Assembly (NCBI GenBank): GCA_002390745.1
Contig: DGQK01000066.1
Location: forward strand, 1-62,404
DNA length: 62,404 bases
Direction: 5' to 3'
Source of the DNA: Bacteroidetes bacterium UBA4416
GTDB lineage: Bacteria; Bacteroidota; Bacteroidia; B-17B0; Aurantibacillaceae
Both the position numbers and the translations under genes were made by a program. Shown here one piece after another: positions 53,882 through 62,404 of the stretch. Every line of letters starts with the position of its first letter. Position 1 is the stretch's first letter. The notes under the pieces were generated by a model, which was not told the DNA's origin, did not search any database, and was given only the letters and a program-made list of their open reading frames with translations.

Positions 53882-54934
53882 ATGTTTGATTTAGAAAAGA
53901 TCACCAGAAAGAATATCAGGGCCATAGAGCCCTACCAGGTAGGGCGCGACCGCTTCGCCGAAGATCCCGAAATGGTTTTCCTGGACAATTGCGAAAACAA
54001 TTATGGCTCTCCGCTGGGCAAAGGTTATGAGCGCTATCCCTCCTCTTCGCAGGCTGCGCTGAGGTCGGCAATTGCCGGCTACAAAAAGGTGAATACAGAA
54101 AACCTCGCCCTTGGAAACGGAAGTGACGAGCTTATCGACCTTCTGATCCGCTGCTTTTGCGAGCCGGGCCGCGACTCGATCCTGGTGTGCGAGCCTACTT
54201 TCGGTATGTACAGGATCTATGCGCAGCTCAATGATGTTGCTGTGCTGAACGCCCCTCTCCTGCCCTTCACGTTTTTGGCAGACGAAGCCCTGATCCTGGA
54301 ACGCGTAGAAGCTCACACCACCATCCTGTTTCTGTGCTCTCCCAATAACCCAACAGGAACCAGCATCAACAGGGACCAGCTGAAAACAATTGCCGGAAAT
54401 TTCTCAGGCCTTGTGGTGGTGGATGAAGCCTACATCGACTTCTCGGAGAAGGCATCAGCCCTGGACCTGCTGAAGGATATTCCGAACCTCCTGGTGCTGC
54501 AAACCTTCTCCAAGGCCTGGGGCCTTGCAAGCCTGAGAATCGGAGCAGCCTATGGAAACCCCGATGTGATCGCCATCCTCAACAAAGTAAGGCCGCCTTT
54601 CAACATCAGCGGCACCTCTCAGCAAGTATTGCTGCAGGCCCTGAACAAAGCAGACCAGTTTCCGGAATTGGTGAAGGCTGTCCTTCAGCAAAAGCAATGG
54701 CTGAAAAAAGAACTGGAAAGGCTTCCTTTTGTCAAAAGGATCGTCGGGAGCGATGCTAATTTCTTTCTCCTGGAAGTGACGGATGCCAAAAGCCTGCAGG
54801 CTTATCTGTCCGATCACAAAGTTTTGATCAGCAACCGCTCTGCCCTGCAAAACTGCGGCAACCATATCCGCATCAGCGTAGGGACCGACACCGAAAACCA
54901 AAAACTAATCACTTTATTAAATCGATATGCCTGA
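53882..54934 (+). CDS. hisC: Histidinol-phosphate aminotransferase
   Basis: A 350-residue PLP aminotransferase (fold type I) converting imidazole-acetol phosphate and glutamate to histidinol phosphate. The PLP lysine is K211 in TFSKAWGLASLRIG, with CSPNNPTGT and VVDEAYIDF as further cofactor contacts. It begins 1 nt after the hisD stop, and its end overlaps the hisB start by 8 nt, indicating tight co-translation. Confidence 0.96.
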   Translation: MFDLEKITRKNIRAIEPYQVGRDRFAEDPEMVFLDNCENNYGSPLGKGYERYPSSSQAALRSAIAGYKKVNTENLALGNGSDELIDLLIRCFCEPGRDSILVCEPTFGMYRIYAQLNDVAVLNAPLLPFTFLADEALILERVEAHTTILFLCSPNNPTGTSINRDQLKTIAGNFSGLVVVDEAYIDFSEKASALDLLKDIPNLLVLQTFSKAWGLASLRIGAAYGNPDVIAILNKVRPPFNISGTSQQVLLQALNKADQFPELVKAVLQQKQWLKKELERLPFVKRIVGSDANFFLLEVTDAKSLQAYLSDHKVLISNRSALQNCGNHIRISVGTDTENQKLITLLNRYA

Positions 54935-56045
54935 CATGAAAAAAGTACTGTTTATAGACCGCGACGGAACCCTGATCCAGGAGCCACCAGATGACTTCCA
55001 GGTTGACAGCCTGGAAAAATTAAAATTTCTTCCGGGCGTGATCACCTGGCTGGGAAAAATAGCACGCGAGCTCAGTTATGAGCTGGTTCTGGTGACGAAC
55101 CAGGACGGACTGGGCACAGACTCCTTTCCTGAACAGAACTTCTGGCCGGCACACCGGCTCATGATTGATACCCTTGCCGGGGAAGGGATCGTATTTTCAG
55201 AGCAATGCATTGACCGTAGCTTTGAAAAAGACAACAGCCCTAACCGAAAACCCAATACGGGCATGCTCTCCGCTTACCTGAATGGAAACTACGACCTGGC
55301 AAATTCCTTTGTGATTGGCGACAGGATCACGGATGTGAAGCTCGCAAAAAACCTGGGCTGCCAGGCGATCTTTATAAAGAACTACGACTCCGCAGCAGGC
55401 GTTGAATCCGAAATCGCGCTGGAGGCCGGTCATTGGGAAGAGATCTATCAGTTTCTGAAATTGCCGCCACGCCTTGTCGCGCACAGCCGGCAAACCAAAG
55501 AAACGGATATCCGCATTCAACTGAATCCGGATGGAAAAGGGGACGCGTCTGTTTCAACCGGGCTTGCTTTTTTTGATCACATGCTTGAGCAGATTGCCCG
55601 GCACGGAAGCATCGACCTGGAGATCTCCGCTAAAGGCGACCTGTACATTGATGAGCACCATACCATTGAGGATGTTGGAATTACCCTGGGAGAAGCATTG
55701 CTGAAAGCGCTGGGCGATAAGCGGGGGATCGGGCGTTATGGCTTTTGCCTGCCCATGGATGATTGCCTGGCCCAGGTGGCACTGGATTTTGGAGGACGCA
55801 GCTGGATCGTATGGGATGCGGAATTTAAGCGTGAAAAAATAGGCGACATGCCTACGGAAATGTTTTTTCATTTTTTCAAATCGTTCAGCGATGCCGCGAA
55901 ATGCAACCTCAATATCAAAGCGGAAGGACAAAATGAGCACCACAAGATCGAAGCGATCTTCAAGGCACTGGCAAAATGCCTGAAAATGGCCGTCAGGCGG
56001 GATCCCGGGAATATGAGCCTGCCAAGCACAAAAGGGCTGCTGTAA
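54927..56045 (+). CDS. hisB: Bifunctional histidinol-phosphatase/IGP dehydratase
   Basis: A 372-residue fusion. The N-terminal HAD phosphatase domain (about 1-170) has FIDRDGTLIQ and VTNQDGLG, and removes phosphate from histidinol phosphate. The C-terminal IGP dehydratase domain (about 185-372) has FFDHMLEQIARHGS, DEHHTIEDVG and NEHHKIEAIFKALA with the metal-binding histidines. The zinc loop of E. coli HisB-N (a CxH...CxC-RKP pattern) is reduced here to CIDRSFEKDNSPNRKP with one cysteine, so the phosphatase half probably lacks that zinc site. It overlaps hisC by 8 nt. Confidence 0.95.
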   Translation: MPDMKKVLFIDRDGTLIQEPPDDFQVDSLEKLKFLPGVITWLGKIARELSYELVLVTNQDGLGTDSFPEQNFWPAHRLMIDTLAGEGIVFSEQCIDRSFEKDNSPNRKPNTGMLSAYLNGNYDLANSFVIGDRITDVKLAKNLGCQAIFIKNYDSAAGVESEIALEAGHWEEIYQFLKLPPRLVAHSRQTKETDIRIQLNPDGKGDASVSTGLAFFDHMLEQIARHGSIDLEISAKGDLYIDEHHTIEDVGITLGEALLKALGDKRGIGRYGFCLPMDDCLAQVALDFGGRSWIVWDAEFKREKIGDMPTEMFFHFFKSFSDAAKCNLNIKAEGQNEHHKIEAIFKALAKCLKMAVRRDPGNMSLPSTKGLL

Positions 56046-56077
56046 ATCACCATTATTTAATTACAGAAAAAATCATT

Positions 56078-56680
56078 ATGAAAGTATCTATCATCAACTA
56101 CAAAGCCGGCAACGTTCGATCCGTGCTTTTCGCCCTTGAGCGTATCGGTATTCAGGCAGGGGTGAGCGACGATCCGGATACACTGGCATCATCCGACAAA
56201 CTTATACTTCCGGGAGTGGGAGAAGCGGGCTCTGCTATGCAATACCTCCGGCAGCAAAAGCTCGACGAGCTGATCGTATCGCTGAAACAGCCGGTATTGG
56301 GGATCTGCCTGGGGATGCAGCTTTTGTGCCGGCACTCCGAAGAAGGCAACACCGACTGCCTTGGCATTTTCGATACCGCAGTCAAATCTTTTTCGTCGGC
56401 AGAAAAAAAAACCGGTGAAAGCCTGAAGGTTCCGCACATGGGCTGGAACGGCATTTACGGGCTGGAAACAGAGCTGTACCGTTCTGTGGGCGAACAGCAG
56501 CCTGTGTATTTTGTGCATAGCTATTATGCGGAGCTCTGCGAGCACACCGTTGCCAGGGCAAACTACGGACTTGAATTCAGCGCTTCGCTGAACCGTAACA
56601 ACTTTTATGCAACGCAATTCCATCCCGAGAAATCGGGAGATACCGGACAGCTTATTCTTGAAAATTTTATAAAACTCTGA
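56078..56680 (+). CDS. hisH: IGP synthase glutaminase subunit
   Basis: A 200-residue class I glutamine amidotransferase. It supplies ammonia to HisF for imidazole-ring closure. The start at 56078 (MKVSIINYKAGNVRS) is chosen over a longer frame that overlaps hisB. The nucleophile is the Cys in VLGICLGMQLLC, with the triad His and Glu in QFHPEKSG, and the oxyanion-strand stretch YFVHSYYAE. It precedes hisA by 3 nt, so the H-A-F order is kept. Confidence 0.96.
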   Translation: MKVSIINYKAGNVRSVLFALERIGIQAGVSDDPDTLASSDKLILPGVGEAGSAMQYLRQQKLDELIVSLKQPVLGICLGMQLLCRHSEEGNTDCLGIFDTAVKSFSSAEKKTGESLKVPHMGWNGIYGLETELYRSVGEQQPVYFVHSYYAELCEHTVARANYGLEFSASLNRNNFYATQFHPEKSGDTGQLILENFIKL

Positions 56681-56683
56681 CAG

Positions 56684-57409
56684 ATGGAAATTATCCCGGC
56701 TATAGATTTAATTGACGGAAAATGCGTCCGGCTCTCACAGGGCGATTACGCTCACAAAACCGTATACTCCAACAGCCCCCTGGAAATGGCGATGGCCTTC
56801 GAAGAAGCCGGCATCCGGCGGCTTCACCTGGTAGACCTTGATGGCGCAAAGGCCGGAAGGATCATGAACCAATACGTGCTGGAGCAGATCGCCTCCAGGA
56901 CGGGGCTCATCATTGACTTCGGAGGCGGCATTAAAACGGATGAAGATATCCAGGGTGTATTTGATGCGGGCGCCCACATGGCCGTAGCGGGCAGCATTGC
57001 CGTAAGCAACAAGCCCCTGTTCCATTCCTGGATCCGGCGTTACGGGCCGGAAAAGATTTTGCCGGCGGCAGATGTCAAAAACGGCTACATCACCATTGGT
57101 GGCTGGCTGGAGAGCACGGAACTCGCCCTGGCGGATTTTATACGGGAAGCCATGCAGCAGGGAATCAGGCACCTGTTCTGTACGGACGTTTCCAAAGACG
57201 GGCTGTTAAAGGGACCGTCCTTTGAACTCTACCAACAGGTCATCGCTGAGTTTCCCGGTTTGGAATTAATTGCCAGCGGCGGGGTATCCTCTGCCGACGA
57301 TCTTTACCGCCTGAAAGACATAGGCTGTAAAGGTGCCATTGTCGGTAAAGCCATTTATGAAAACAGAATTTCCATGAACGAGATCAAATCTTTTATCCAT
57401 TATGCTTAG
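56684..57409 (+). CDS. hisA: ProFAR isomerase
   Basis: A 241-residue (beta/alpha)8-barrel isomerase that opens the ribose of ProFAR to PRFAR. Landmarks are IPAIDLIDGKCVRLSQGDY with the catalytic Asp on strand 1, IDFGGGIKTDEDI, and the second catalytic Asp in FCTDVSKDGLLKGPS. It overlaps hisF by 8 nt. Confidence 0.96.
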   Translation: MEIIPAIDLIDGKCVRLSQGDYAHKTVYSNSPLEMAMAFEEAGIRRLHLVDLDGAKAGRIMNQYVLEQIASRTGLIIDFGGGIKTDEDIQGVFDAGAHMAVAGSIAVSNKPLFHSWIRRYGPEKILPAADVKNGYITIGGWLESTELALADFIREAMQQGIRHLFCTDVSKDGLLKGPSFELYQQVIAEFPGLELIASGGVSSADDLYRLKDIGCKGAIVGKAIYENRISMNEIKSFIHYA

Positions 57410-58157
57410 CAAACGTATTATTCCCTGCCTCGACATCAAAGACGGCAGAACGGTGAAAGGCACCGGTTTCGAACATCTCCGCGACGCCGGTGATCCTGTG
57501 GAGCTGGCCCTTGAATATTGCCGGCAAGGGGCCGACGAGCTGGTATTTCTGGACATTACGGCTACGCAGGAAAAACGCAAAACACTGGCAGAGCTCGTCA
57601 CCCGGATTGCGCAACACATTAACATTCCGTTTACGGTAGGAGGAGGTATCACCTCTGTGGAAGATGCATTCCTCCTGTTGCATGCCGGTGCCGATAAGAT
57701 CTCCATAAATTCGGCGGCTGTGAAAAATCCCGGTCTGATCTCGGAGCTGGCGGCCCGCTTCGGAAAGCAATGCATGGTAGTTGCCATTGACACAAAGGCC
57801 GGCGAAAGCGGTGATGACGTGTACATCAGTGGCGGCCGCACGAAAACGGAGTGGCAAACCCTGGCCTGGGCCAGGCAGGCTGTTGCCCTTGGAGCCGGAG
57901 AACTCCTGCTCACGTCGATAGATTCCGACGGCGCCAAATCGGGCTTCGCGCTGGATATTACCAAACGGGTAGCGGAAGCTGTGAGCGTTCCGGTCATTGC
58001 CTCGGGTGGTGCAGGCAATGCAGTGCATTTCAGGGACGTTTTCCTGAAAGGCAGCGCCGATGCGGCTTTAGCGGCAAGTATCTTTCATTACCGGGAGCTC
58101 CGCATTCCGGAATTAAAACAGTATTTAAAACAAGAGGGCCTTACGGTAAGGCTCTAA
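57402..58157 (+). CDS. hisF: IGP synthase cyclase subunit
   Basis: A 251-residue (beta/alpha)8 barrel that uses ammonia from HisH to form imidazole-glycerol phosphate and AICAR. Landmarks are RIIPCLDIKDGRTVKG with catalytic Asp, FTVGGGITSVEDAF, LLTSIDSDGAKSGF with the second catalytic Asp, and VIASGGAGN. It is homologous to hisA and overlaps it by 8 nt, the usual tandem order. Confidence 0.97.
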   Translation: MLSKRIIPCLDIKDGRTVKGTGFEHLRDAGDPVELALEYCRQGADELVFLDITATQEKRKTLAELVTRIAQHINIPFTVGGGITSVEDAFLLLHAGADKISINSAAVKNPGLISELAARFGKQCMVVAIDTKAGESGDDVYISGGRTKTEWQTLAWARQAVALGAGELLLTSIDSDGAKSGFALDITKRVAEAVSVPVIASGGAGNAVHFRDVFLKGSADAALAASIFHYRELRIPELKQYLKQEGLTVRL

Positions 58158-58178
58158 ACCCATTTTCTTTAAAACGAT

Positions 58179-58772
58179 ATGACAACACCTGATTTCTCAA
58201 AACCGACGAATGGCTTACTGCCCGTCATTGTCCAGGATTCACGCACACAGGTTGTGCTTATGCTGGGCTACATGAATTCTGAAGCCTATGAAAAAACCCT
58301 GGCGGAAAAACGCGTGACCTTTTTCTCACGTTCCAAAAACCGCTTGTGGACCAAGGGTGAGCAAAGCGGCTTTTTTCTGACAGTAGACACGATCCTCTGC
58401 GATTGCGACCGCGACACCTTATTGATCAAAGCCAGGCCCGAAGGCCCTGTATGCCATACCGGAGCCGACACCTGCTTTTCTGAAAGCAACAGCTCTGCTA
58501 ACTTTCTCGACAAGCTGGAAGCTATCATCCGCGACAGAAAGAACAATCCCAACAGCCATTCTTATGTATCCTCCCTCTTTGCCAAAGGCATCAATAAAAT
58601 AGCGCAAAAGGTGGGAGAGGAGGCTGTTGAGCTGGTGATCGAGGCCAAGGACAACCAGGAAGAGCTCTTTAAAAACGAAGCTGCGGACCTGCTGTTTCAC
58701 TACCTGATCCTCTTACAGGCAAAGGGCTTTGCTTTAAAAGACATTACCCGGGTGCTGGAACAGCGGAACTGA
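58179..58772 (+). CDS. hisIE: Phosphoribosyl-AMP cyclohydrolase/ATP pyrophosphatase
   Basis: A 197-residue fusion enzyme for steps 2 and 3. The HisI half (1-105) has MLGYMNSEAYEKTL, FFSRSKNRLWTKGEQSG, and the metal ligands CDCDRD and CHTGADTC. The HisE half (about 110-197) has the MazG-type NPNSHSYVSSLFAKG and KVGEEAVELVIEAKD helices. It is the last gene of the operon. No terminator hairpin is seen before the TPR/SpoIIE gene 57 nt downstream, so read-through is possible. Confidence 0.96.
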   Translation: MTTPDFSKPTNGLLPVIVQDSRTQVVLMLGYMNSEAYEKTLAEKRVTFFSRSKNRLWTKGEQSGFFLTVDTILCDCDRDTLLIKARPEGPVCHTGADTCFSESNSSANFLDKLEAIIRDRKNNPNSHSYVSSLFAKGINKIAQKVGEEAVELVIEAKDNQEELFKNEAADLLFHYLILLQAKGFALKDITRVLEQRN

Positions 58773-58829
58773 CGGAAAAATTACAGGTAAACAGCGTGAT
58801 GATGGGCATTTTTCATTACTTTAGGCTCT

Positions 58830-60845
58830 ATGATCTCCCCCATCAAAAAGCACGTCCTGCTCCTGGCCTGTTATGTTCTTCTGTGCATTCCTTTGATGGC
58901 CCAGCGAGGGGCTTTCGACAGCCTCAGGCAACGGATTCTTTTCGAAAAAGTACCGGCAAAAAAAGCCATGCTGCTCATCGCTGCTGCCAAAAGCATCTAC
59001 AGCTCCGCTCCTGATTCTTCTATCGGCTATTGCGAAGAGGCCGAAAGCATCAGCCGCAAATACCACCTCGATGTACAGCTGGCCTACTCGCTGCACTGTG
59101 AGTGCCGCTACCTGCTATTGAAAGGCGACCTCGAAGCCACGGTCGAAAAGCTGAACACAGCGATCGCCCTTTTTGAAAAACACGGGGAGCTGACGGGCCT
59201 CGCCAAAGCCTATTCTCTCAAATCCATTGCCCTGGGGCGCCTTCACAAAACCAAAGAGGAGCTCGACTACCTGCTGAAAGCCAAAGCCATTTACGACAAT
59301 GCTTCTGACAAAGACGGGCTCGTACCTGTGCTGCTCAACCTTGCCAACGCCTATGGCGGCATCGGCGCTTACGATCAGGCCGTTGCTACGCTCGAAGACA
59401 TCAGGCGCATGAACCTTCCTCCCGGCGAAACCGATTTTTATACCGCGCTCAACTATGGCAACGTGTATTACCTGAAACACGAGTATAAAGAGGCGTTATA
59501 CTATTATGAAAAAGCCAGGCTTGCAGCCTCCGCTTATAAGATGATCGACAGCGAAATTACAGGGATGACGCTGCTGGGCAACTGTTACCGCCAATTGAAC
59601 CAGGCGGTTAAGGCCCGCGAAAATTACGGGGCCGCTATTGCCCTGGCACAGGAGCACGGGCTGCTGGTGGAAGAAAAGGATGCGCTCGAAGGTTTGGTGG
59701 GCCTCTATGAGCAGGAAAAGAATTACTCCGGGGCCTTTGAAGCGCTGAAACGCTACAAGCTGCTGGATGACTCCCTCTTCAACCTCGAAAAGGTGAAAAG
59801 CATTCATCAGGTAGAGCAGAAGCTCCGACTCAGCGAAAAAGAGAAGATCATTGCGGAGCAGGGCTTCTCCCTTGAAAAAGAAAAAGCGGCACTGGCCGTG
59901 GCTAAAAGCAACGCTTTCCTCCTCGTTACGGCGCTGGTGCTGGCCGCCTCGGTTTGTCTGTTCCTCTTTTACTACAGCCGTAAGATCCGGCGCCTGCTGT
60001 CGCTGATCCGTATGCAGAAGCAAGAGGTGGAAACGCAAAAAGAGATCATTGAATCGAAGAATAAGGATGTCATGGATTCGATCCACTATGCCCGCCATAT
60101 CCAGGGCAGCATGCTGCCTTCGGCCAAGACACTCGAGGGCTTGTTCAATGAGCATTTCATCCTGTACAAGCCAAAAGACGTTGTAGCCGGAGATTTTTAC
60201 TGGACGGAAACGATCGGTGACATGCCTGCTATTGTAGTGGGCGATTGCACCGGGCATGGCGTACCGGGGGCCATGGTGAGCATTGTGGCCTGCAATGCCC
60301 TGAACAGGGCTGTCAAGGAATTTGCTTTGTCTCAGCCTGCAAGGATCTTCGATAAGGTGAACGAGCTGATGCAGGAAACCTTTTCGAAAAGCGACTATGA
60401 GGTGAGCGATGGCATGGATGCAGTCCTCTGCCTCTTCGATGCGCGGGAGATGAAGCTGCACATTGCCGCTGCCAATAATCCCGTATGGCTGGCAAGCCCG
60501 CCGGGTATCACCACCGCCTTGTGGGATGAACCCTGGCAGCTGTCGCAGGTTTCGGCAGACAAGCGACCGATCGGCAAGTTCAGGGAAGAGGTGCTGCCCT
60601 TCGAAGAAAAAAGCATCTCGGTAGAGAAAGGTGAAATGGTATACCTCTTCTCCGATGGCTATGCCGACCAGTTTGGCGGCAGCAAAGGAAAAAAATTCAA
60701 ATACAAGCCATTGCAGGATCTGCTGGCGTCCATTGCCCCTCTTCCTCTCCACGAGCAACGGCAAATCCTGGAAAGTACCCTGAAAGACTGGCAGGGAAGC
60801 CACGACCAGGTGGACGACATTTTAATTGTGGGGATCAGGGTTTAA
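58830..60845 (+). CDS. TPR membrane protein with SpoIIE phosphatase
   Basis: A 671-residue sensor-like phosphatase. A signal peptide (LLLACYVLLCIPLMAQ) leads a periplasmic TPR domain (about 40-310: YDQAVATLEDI, EALYYYEKARLAA). A coiled-coil and one transmembrane helix (about 362-384) lead to a cytoplasmic PPM/SpoIIE phosphatase (GDFYW, GDCTGHGVPGAMVS, FSDGYADQFGG). The plan is sensing outside, dephosphorylating inside, usually of an anti-sigma antagonist. A TACTTTAG box directly before the ATG suggests its own promoter. It shares the phosphatase type with the protein encoded at 28588. Confidence 0.92.
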   Translation: MISPIKKHVLLLACYVLLCIPLMAQRGAFDSLRQRILFEKVPAKKAMLLIAAAKSIYSSAPDSSIGYCEEAESISRKYHLDVQLAYSLHCECRYLLLKGDLEATVEKLNTAIALFEKHGELTGLAKAYSLKSIALGRLHKTKEELDYLLKAKAIYDNASDKDGLVPVLLNLANAYGGIGAYDQAVATLEDIRRMNLPPGETDFYTALNYGNVYYLKHEYKEALYYYEKARLAASAYKMIDSEITGMTLLGNCYRQLNQAVKARENYGAAIALAQEHGLLVEEKDALEGLVGLYEQEKNYSGAFEALKRYKLLDDSLFNLEKVKSIHQVEQKLRLSEKEKIIAEQGFSLEKEKAALAVAKSNAFLLVTALVLAASVCLFLFYYSRKIRRLLSLIRMQKQEVETQKEIIESKNKDVMDSIHYARHIQGSMLPSAKTLEGLFNEHFILYKPKDVVAGDFYWTETIGDMPAIVVGDCTGHGVPGAMVSIVACNALNRAVKEFALSQPARIFDKVNELMQETFSKSDYEVSDGMDAVLCLFDAREMKLHIAAANNPVWLASPPGITTALWDEPWQLSQVSADKRPIGKFREEVLPFEEKSISVEKGEMVYLFSDGYADQFGGSKGKKFKYKPLQDLLASIAPLPLHEQRQILESTLKDWQGSHDQVDDILIVGIRV

Positions 60846-60932
60846 CGGGGTGTTAATTGACGCGCGGGGCAGGTCTTTCCCTCATTTTTTATGGAACGGG
60901 CTGAATAATATTACGTAAATTTACCGCACTTT

Positions 60933-61754
60933 ATGGCAGGCCCACAGGATACAGCTCAAATGTCGTTCATGCAGCACCTCGATGCTCTGCGGTGGCACCT
61001 GGTGCGCAGCGCCATTGCCATTGCCCTGTGTGCCATCGTCCTGTTCCTCAACAATAATTTCCTGTTTGATACGGTTATTTTCGGCCCGCTGAAACAGGAG
61101 TTCATTTCTTACCGGGCGCTGTGTGCCTTAGGACACAACATCGGTGCCGGGGATGTGATGTGCATGACGGTAAAAGTGCCGCACCTGCAGACGCTTTCTG
61201 CTTCCGAGCAGTTTTTCACACACATGTGGATTGCCCTGGTAGGCGGGATCATTATTGCATTTCCTTATGTACTCTACGAGATCTGGAAATTCATCAAGCC
61301 TGCTTTAAAAGATACCGAATCACGCCCGGCTCAATGGTTTGTGATTGTTGCCTCTGTTTTATTCCTGATCGGGATTTTCTTCGGATATTTTTTACTGTTC
61401 CCGATGTCTTACAACTTCCTCATCAATTATACGCTTTCGGATAGCAATATCGTGCAAACGAATAATACGCTGGACGACTATATTTCCCTGATCTCTACCA
61501 TGACGCTTGTATCGGGCGTGGTGTTCGAGATGCCGATCATTGTGTATTTCCTTTCCCGCCTGGGCCTGCTCACCCCGGATTTTATGCGCAAGTACCGCAA
61601 GTATGCTGTAGTCGTGATCCTCATTGCCGCTGCTGTGATCACCCCTTCTCCGGATGTGACCTCCCAGATGGTGGTGGCCATTCCGATGTACCTCCTATAT
61701 GAAGGAAGTATTTTTGTGAGCGCCTATGTGGTCAGGAAAAACAGGCTGTCATAA
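60933..61754 (+). CDS. tatC: Twin-arginine translocase subunit TatC
   Basis: A 273-residue, six-helix membrane protein that recognises twin-arginine signals and exports folded proteins. Family landmarks are SFMQHLDALRWHLVRSAIAI at the N-terminus, FITHMWIALVGG-like TEQFFTHMWIAL, FPYVLYEIWKFIKPAL, and FGYFLLFPMSYNF. No tatA gene lies next to it. The N-terminus starts at ATG 60933. Confidence 0.95.
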   Translation: MAGPQDTAQMSFMQHLDALRWHLVRSAIAIALCAIVLFLNNNFLFDTVIFGPLKQEFISYRALCALGHNIGAGDVMCMTVKVPHLQTLSASEQFFTHMWIALVGGIIIAFPYVLYEIWKFIKPALKDTESRPAQWFVIVASVLFLIGIFFGYFLLFPMSYNFLINYTLSDSNIVQTNNTLDDYISLISTMTLVSGVVFEMPIIVYFLSRLGLLTPDFMRKYRKYAVVVILIAAAVITPSPDVTSQMVVAIPMYLLYEGSIFVSAYVVRKNRLS

Positions 61755-61827
61755 GCAATTTCCCTCCGACAGATATCCTCCAAAAGCCTACGCCGGTTCA
61801 CAGAATGAGCCCTTTGGGGAATTCTCC

Positions 61828-61858
61828 TTGTGGTGATAGCGATAGTCCCCTAATTTAG
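61828..61858 (+). promoter_or_regulatory. Possible promoter of the last gene
   Basis: TTG (61828-61830), 20 nt, and TAATTTAG (61851-61858) form a degenerate TTTG/TAnnTTTG pair. The ATG at 61881 follows 22 nt after the -7 box. TAnnTTAG boxes also sit directly upstream of the genes at 33454 and 58830, so this variant may be used by this organism. Confidence 0.4.
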
Positions 61859-61880
61859 TACCCTCAATCAGTCAATCATC

Positions 61881-62404
61881 ATGTTATCACCTTTAATGAA
61901 AAACGCAAGGGGCCTCTTCCTGGGCCTTGTATTTACAGGATTTGGCATTGGCACGCTTACTGCCGGCAAACCGGAATCTTCCGGGCATACGACTGCTTCC
62001 GGCGAAAGCAGCATCCTCATCAGTGGGAAAGAGTTTGTGAGCCTCGAGCTTAAAAGCAAAGCCGTAACAGGCATCTCACCGGGACAAAGTATTTCCATTG
62101 GCATCATTGTAAAAACCGATAAAAACAAGGAATACAGAACTCCTGACTTCCCGGAGGACGGGTCCTTCCGGAGCATCGAGTGGGACCGGTTTTCGGTAGA
62201 AGTTGAGGGAGGAACGTTTTCCAATGGAAAAGTGGTTGTTAGCAGCAACCCGGCCGACATCAACAACTACCAGGTAAAAGTAAAAGCCTATATGACAAAA
62301 AACCCGGAGCTCAGGCATGAGCTGATTCTAAACCTGGATTTTAAAGGAGCGATGCTGGCTGATTTCAGCGGTGTGGCGGGTAAACCGGGTCGAAGTGGGC
62401 AAAG
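61881..62404 (+). CDS. Truncated secreted protein, possibly collagen-like
   Basis: An open frame of at least 174 codons from ATG 61881 to the window edge (in-frame alternative ATG at 61896). It starts with a signal peptide-like run (LFLGLVFTGFGIGTLTAG) and a beta-rich domain (ISPGQSISIGIIVKTDKN, SVEVEGGTFSNGKVVV, NNYQVKVKAYMTKN). The last visible residues, FSGVAGKPGRSGQ, have glycine at every third position, the beginning of a possible collagen-like G-x-y repeat. It is not terminated, so length and C-terminus are unknown. No family is recognised. Confidence 0.7.
   Translation, partial: MLSPLMKNARGLFLGLVFTGFGIGTLTAGKPESSGHTTASGESSILISGKEFVSLELKSKAVTGISPGQSISIGIIVKTDKNKEYRTPDFPEDGSFRSIEWDRFSVEVEGGTFSNGKVVVSSNPADINNYQVKVKAYMTKNPELRHELILNLDFKGAMLADFSGVAGKPGRSGQ

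Noticed and set aside
55976..56077. Longer start of the hisH frame
   Set aside because: It overlaps hisB and adds 34 residues not found in HisH. The family begins at MKVSIINYKAGN.
1..62404. CRISPR arrays, tRNA or rRNA genes, prophage or transposase
   Set aside because: No regularly spaced direct repeats, cloverleaf-like segments, rRNA text or integrase/transposase motifs were seen on either strand.

Overview
The window is a stretch of chromosome from a member of the Bacteroidota, most likely a gliding or polymer-degrading lineage near the Chitinophagales, Cytophagales or Sphingobacteriales. The evidence is three large secreted proteins with gliding-motility (type IX secretion, type B) C-terminal domains, the b558-type SdhCAB layout, Bacteroidota-only families such as DUF2911 and DUF6799-like proteins, and promoter-like boxes of the Bacteroidota form TTTG-N19-TAnnTTTG. 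No rRNA, tRNA, CRISPR array, transposase or phage gene was seen. The gene complement looks mostly chromosomal and vertically inherited, with dispersed palindromic repeats in several intergenic gaps.

Layout. 1-2,040: a Crp/Fnr regulator and the DNA glycosylase Tag, separated by repeat-rich non-coding DNA that includes a 63-nt hairpin. 2,041-5,010: an iron/cobalamin-type ABC importer (ATPase, permease, binding lipoprotein). 5,013-5,600: a small AT-rich GIY-YIG endonuclease gene bracketed by oppositely oriented CGTCATTGCGA...GAAGCAATCTC repeats. 5,606-9,273: an orphan histidine kinase behind a type IX-secreted fibronectin-like protein. 9,490-15,100: a Kup potassium transporter, an uncharacterised lipoprotein pair and a NUDIX hydrolase. 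15,340-18,129: small secreted proteins and a LytS/LytTR two-component pair.

18,191-28,334 is a lipid-modification neighbourhood: a fatty-acid desaturase, two JmjC/cupin_8-type putative oxygenases on either side of a GPH/MFS_2 transporter, and a five-gene minus-strand run (DUF1295, CFA-type methyltransferase, FAD oxidoreductase, DUF1365, second CFA synthase). 28,588-36,648 holds large signalling proteins: a TPR/four-GAF/SpoIIE phosphatase, a HAD-like protein and an exported TPR-CHAT putative protease. 36,942-40,460 is the succinate dehydrogenase operon. 40,557-49,183 holds a low-complexity secreted protein, two tandem paralogous type IX-secreted PKD-like giants and a radical SAM protein. 49,295-51,516 holds kynureninase and an SGNH hydrolase.

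51,524-58,772 is a complete eight-gene histidine operon (hisG-D-C-B-H-A-F-IE). Its leader has a recognisable promoter, an 11-residue leader peptide with five histidines, and mutually exclusive antiterminator and terminator hairpins, so it reads as a ribosome-mediated attenuator. The window ends with a second TPR/SpoIIE phosphatase, tatC and a truncated secreted-protein gene that runs off the edge.
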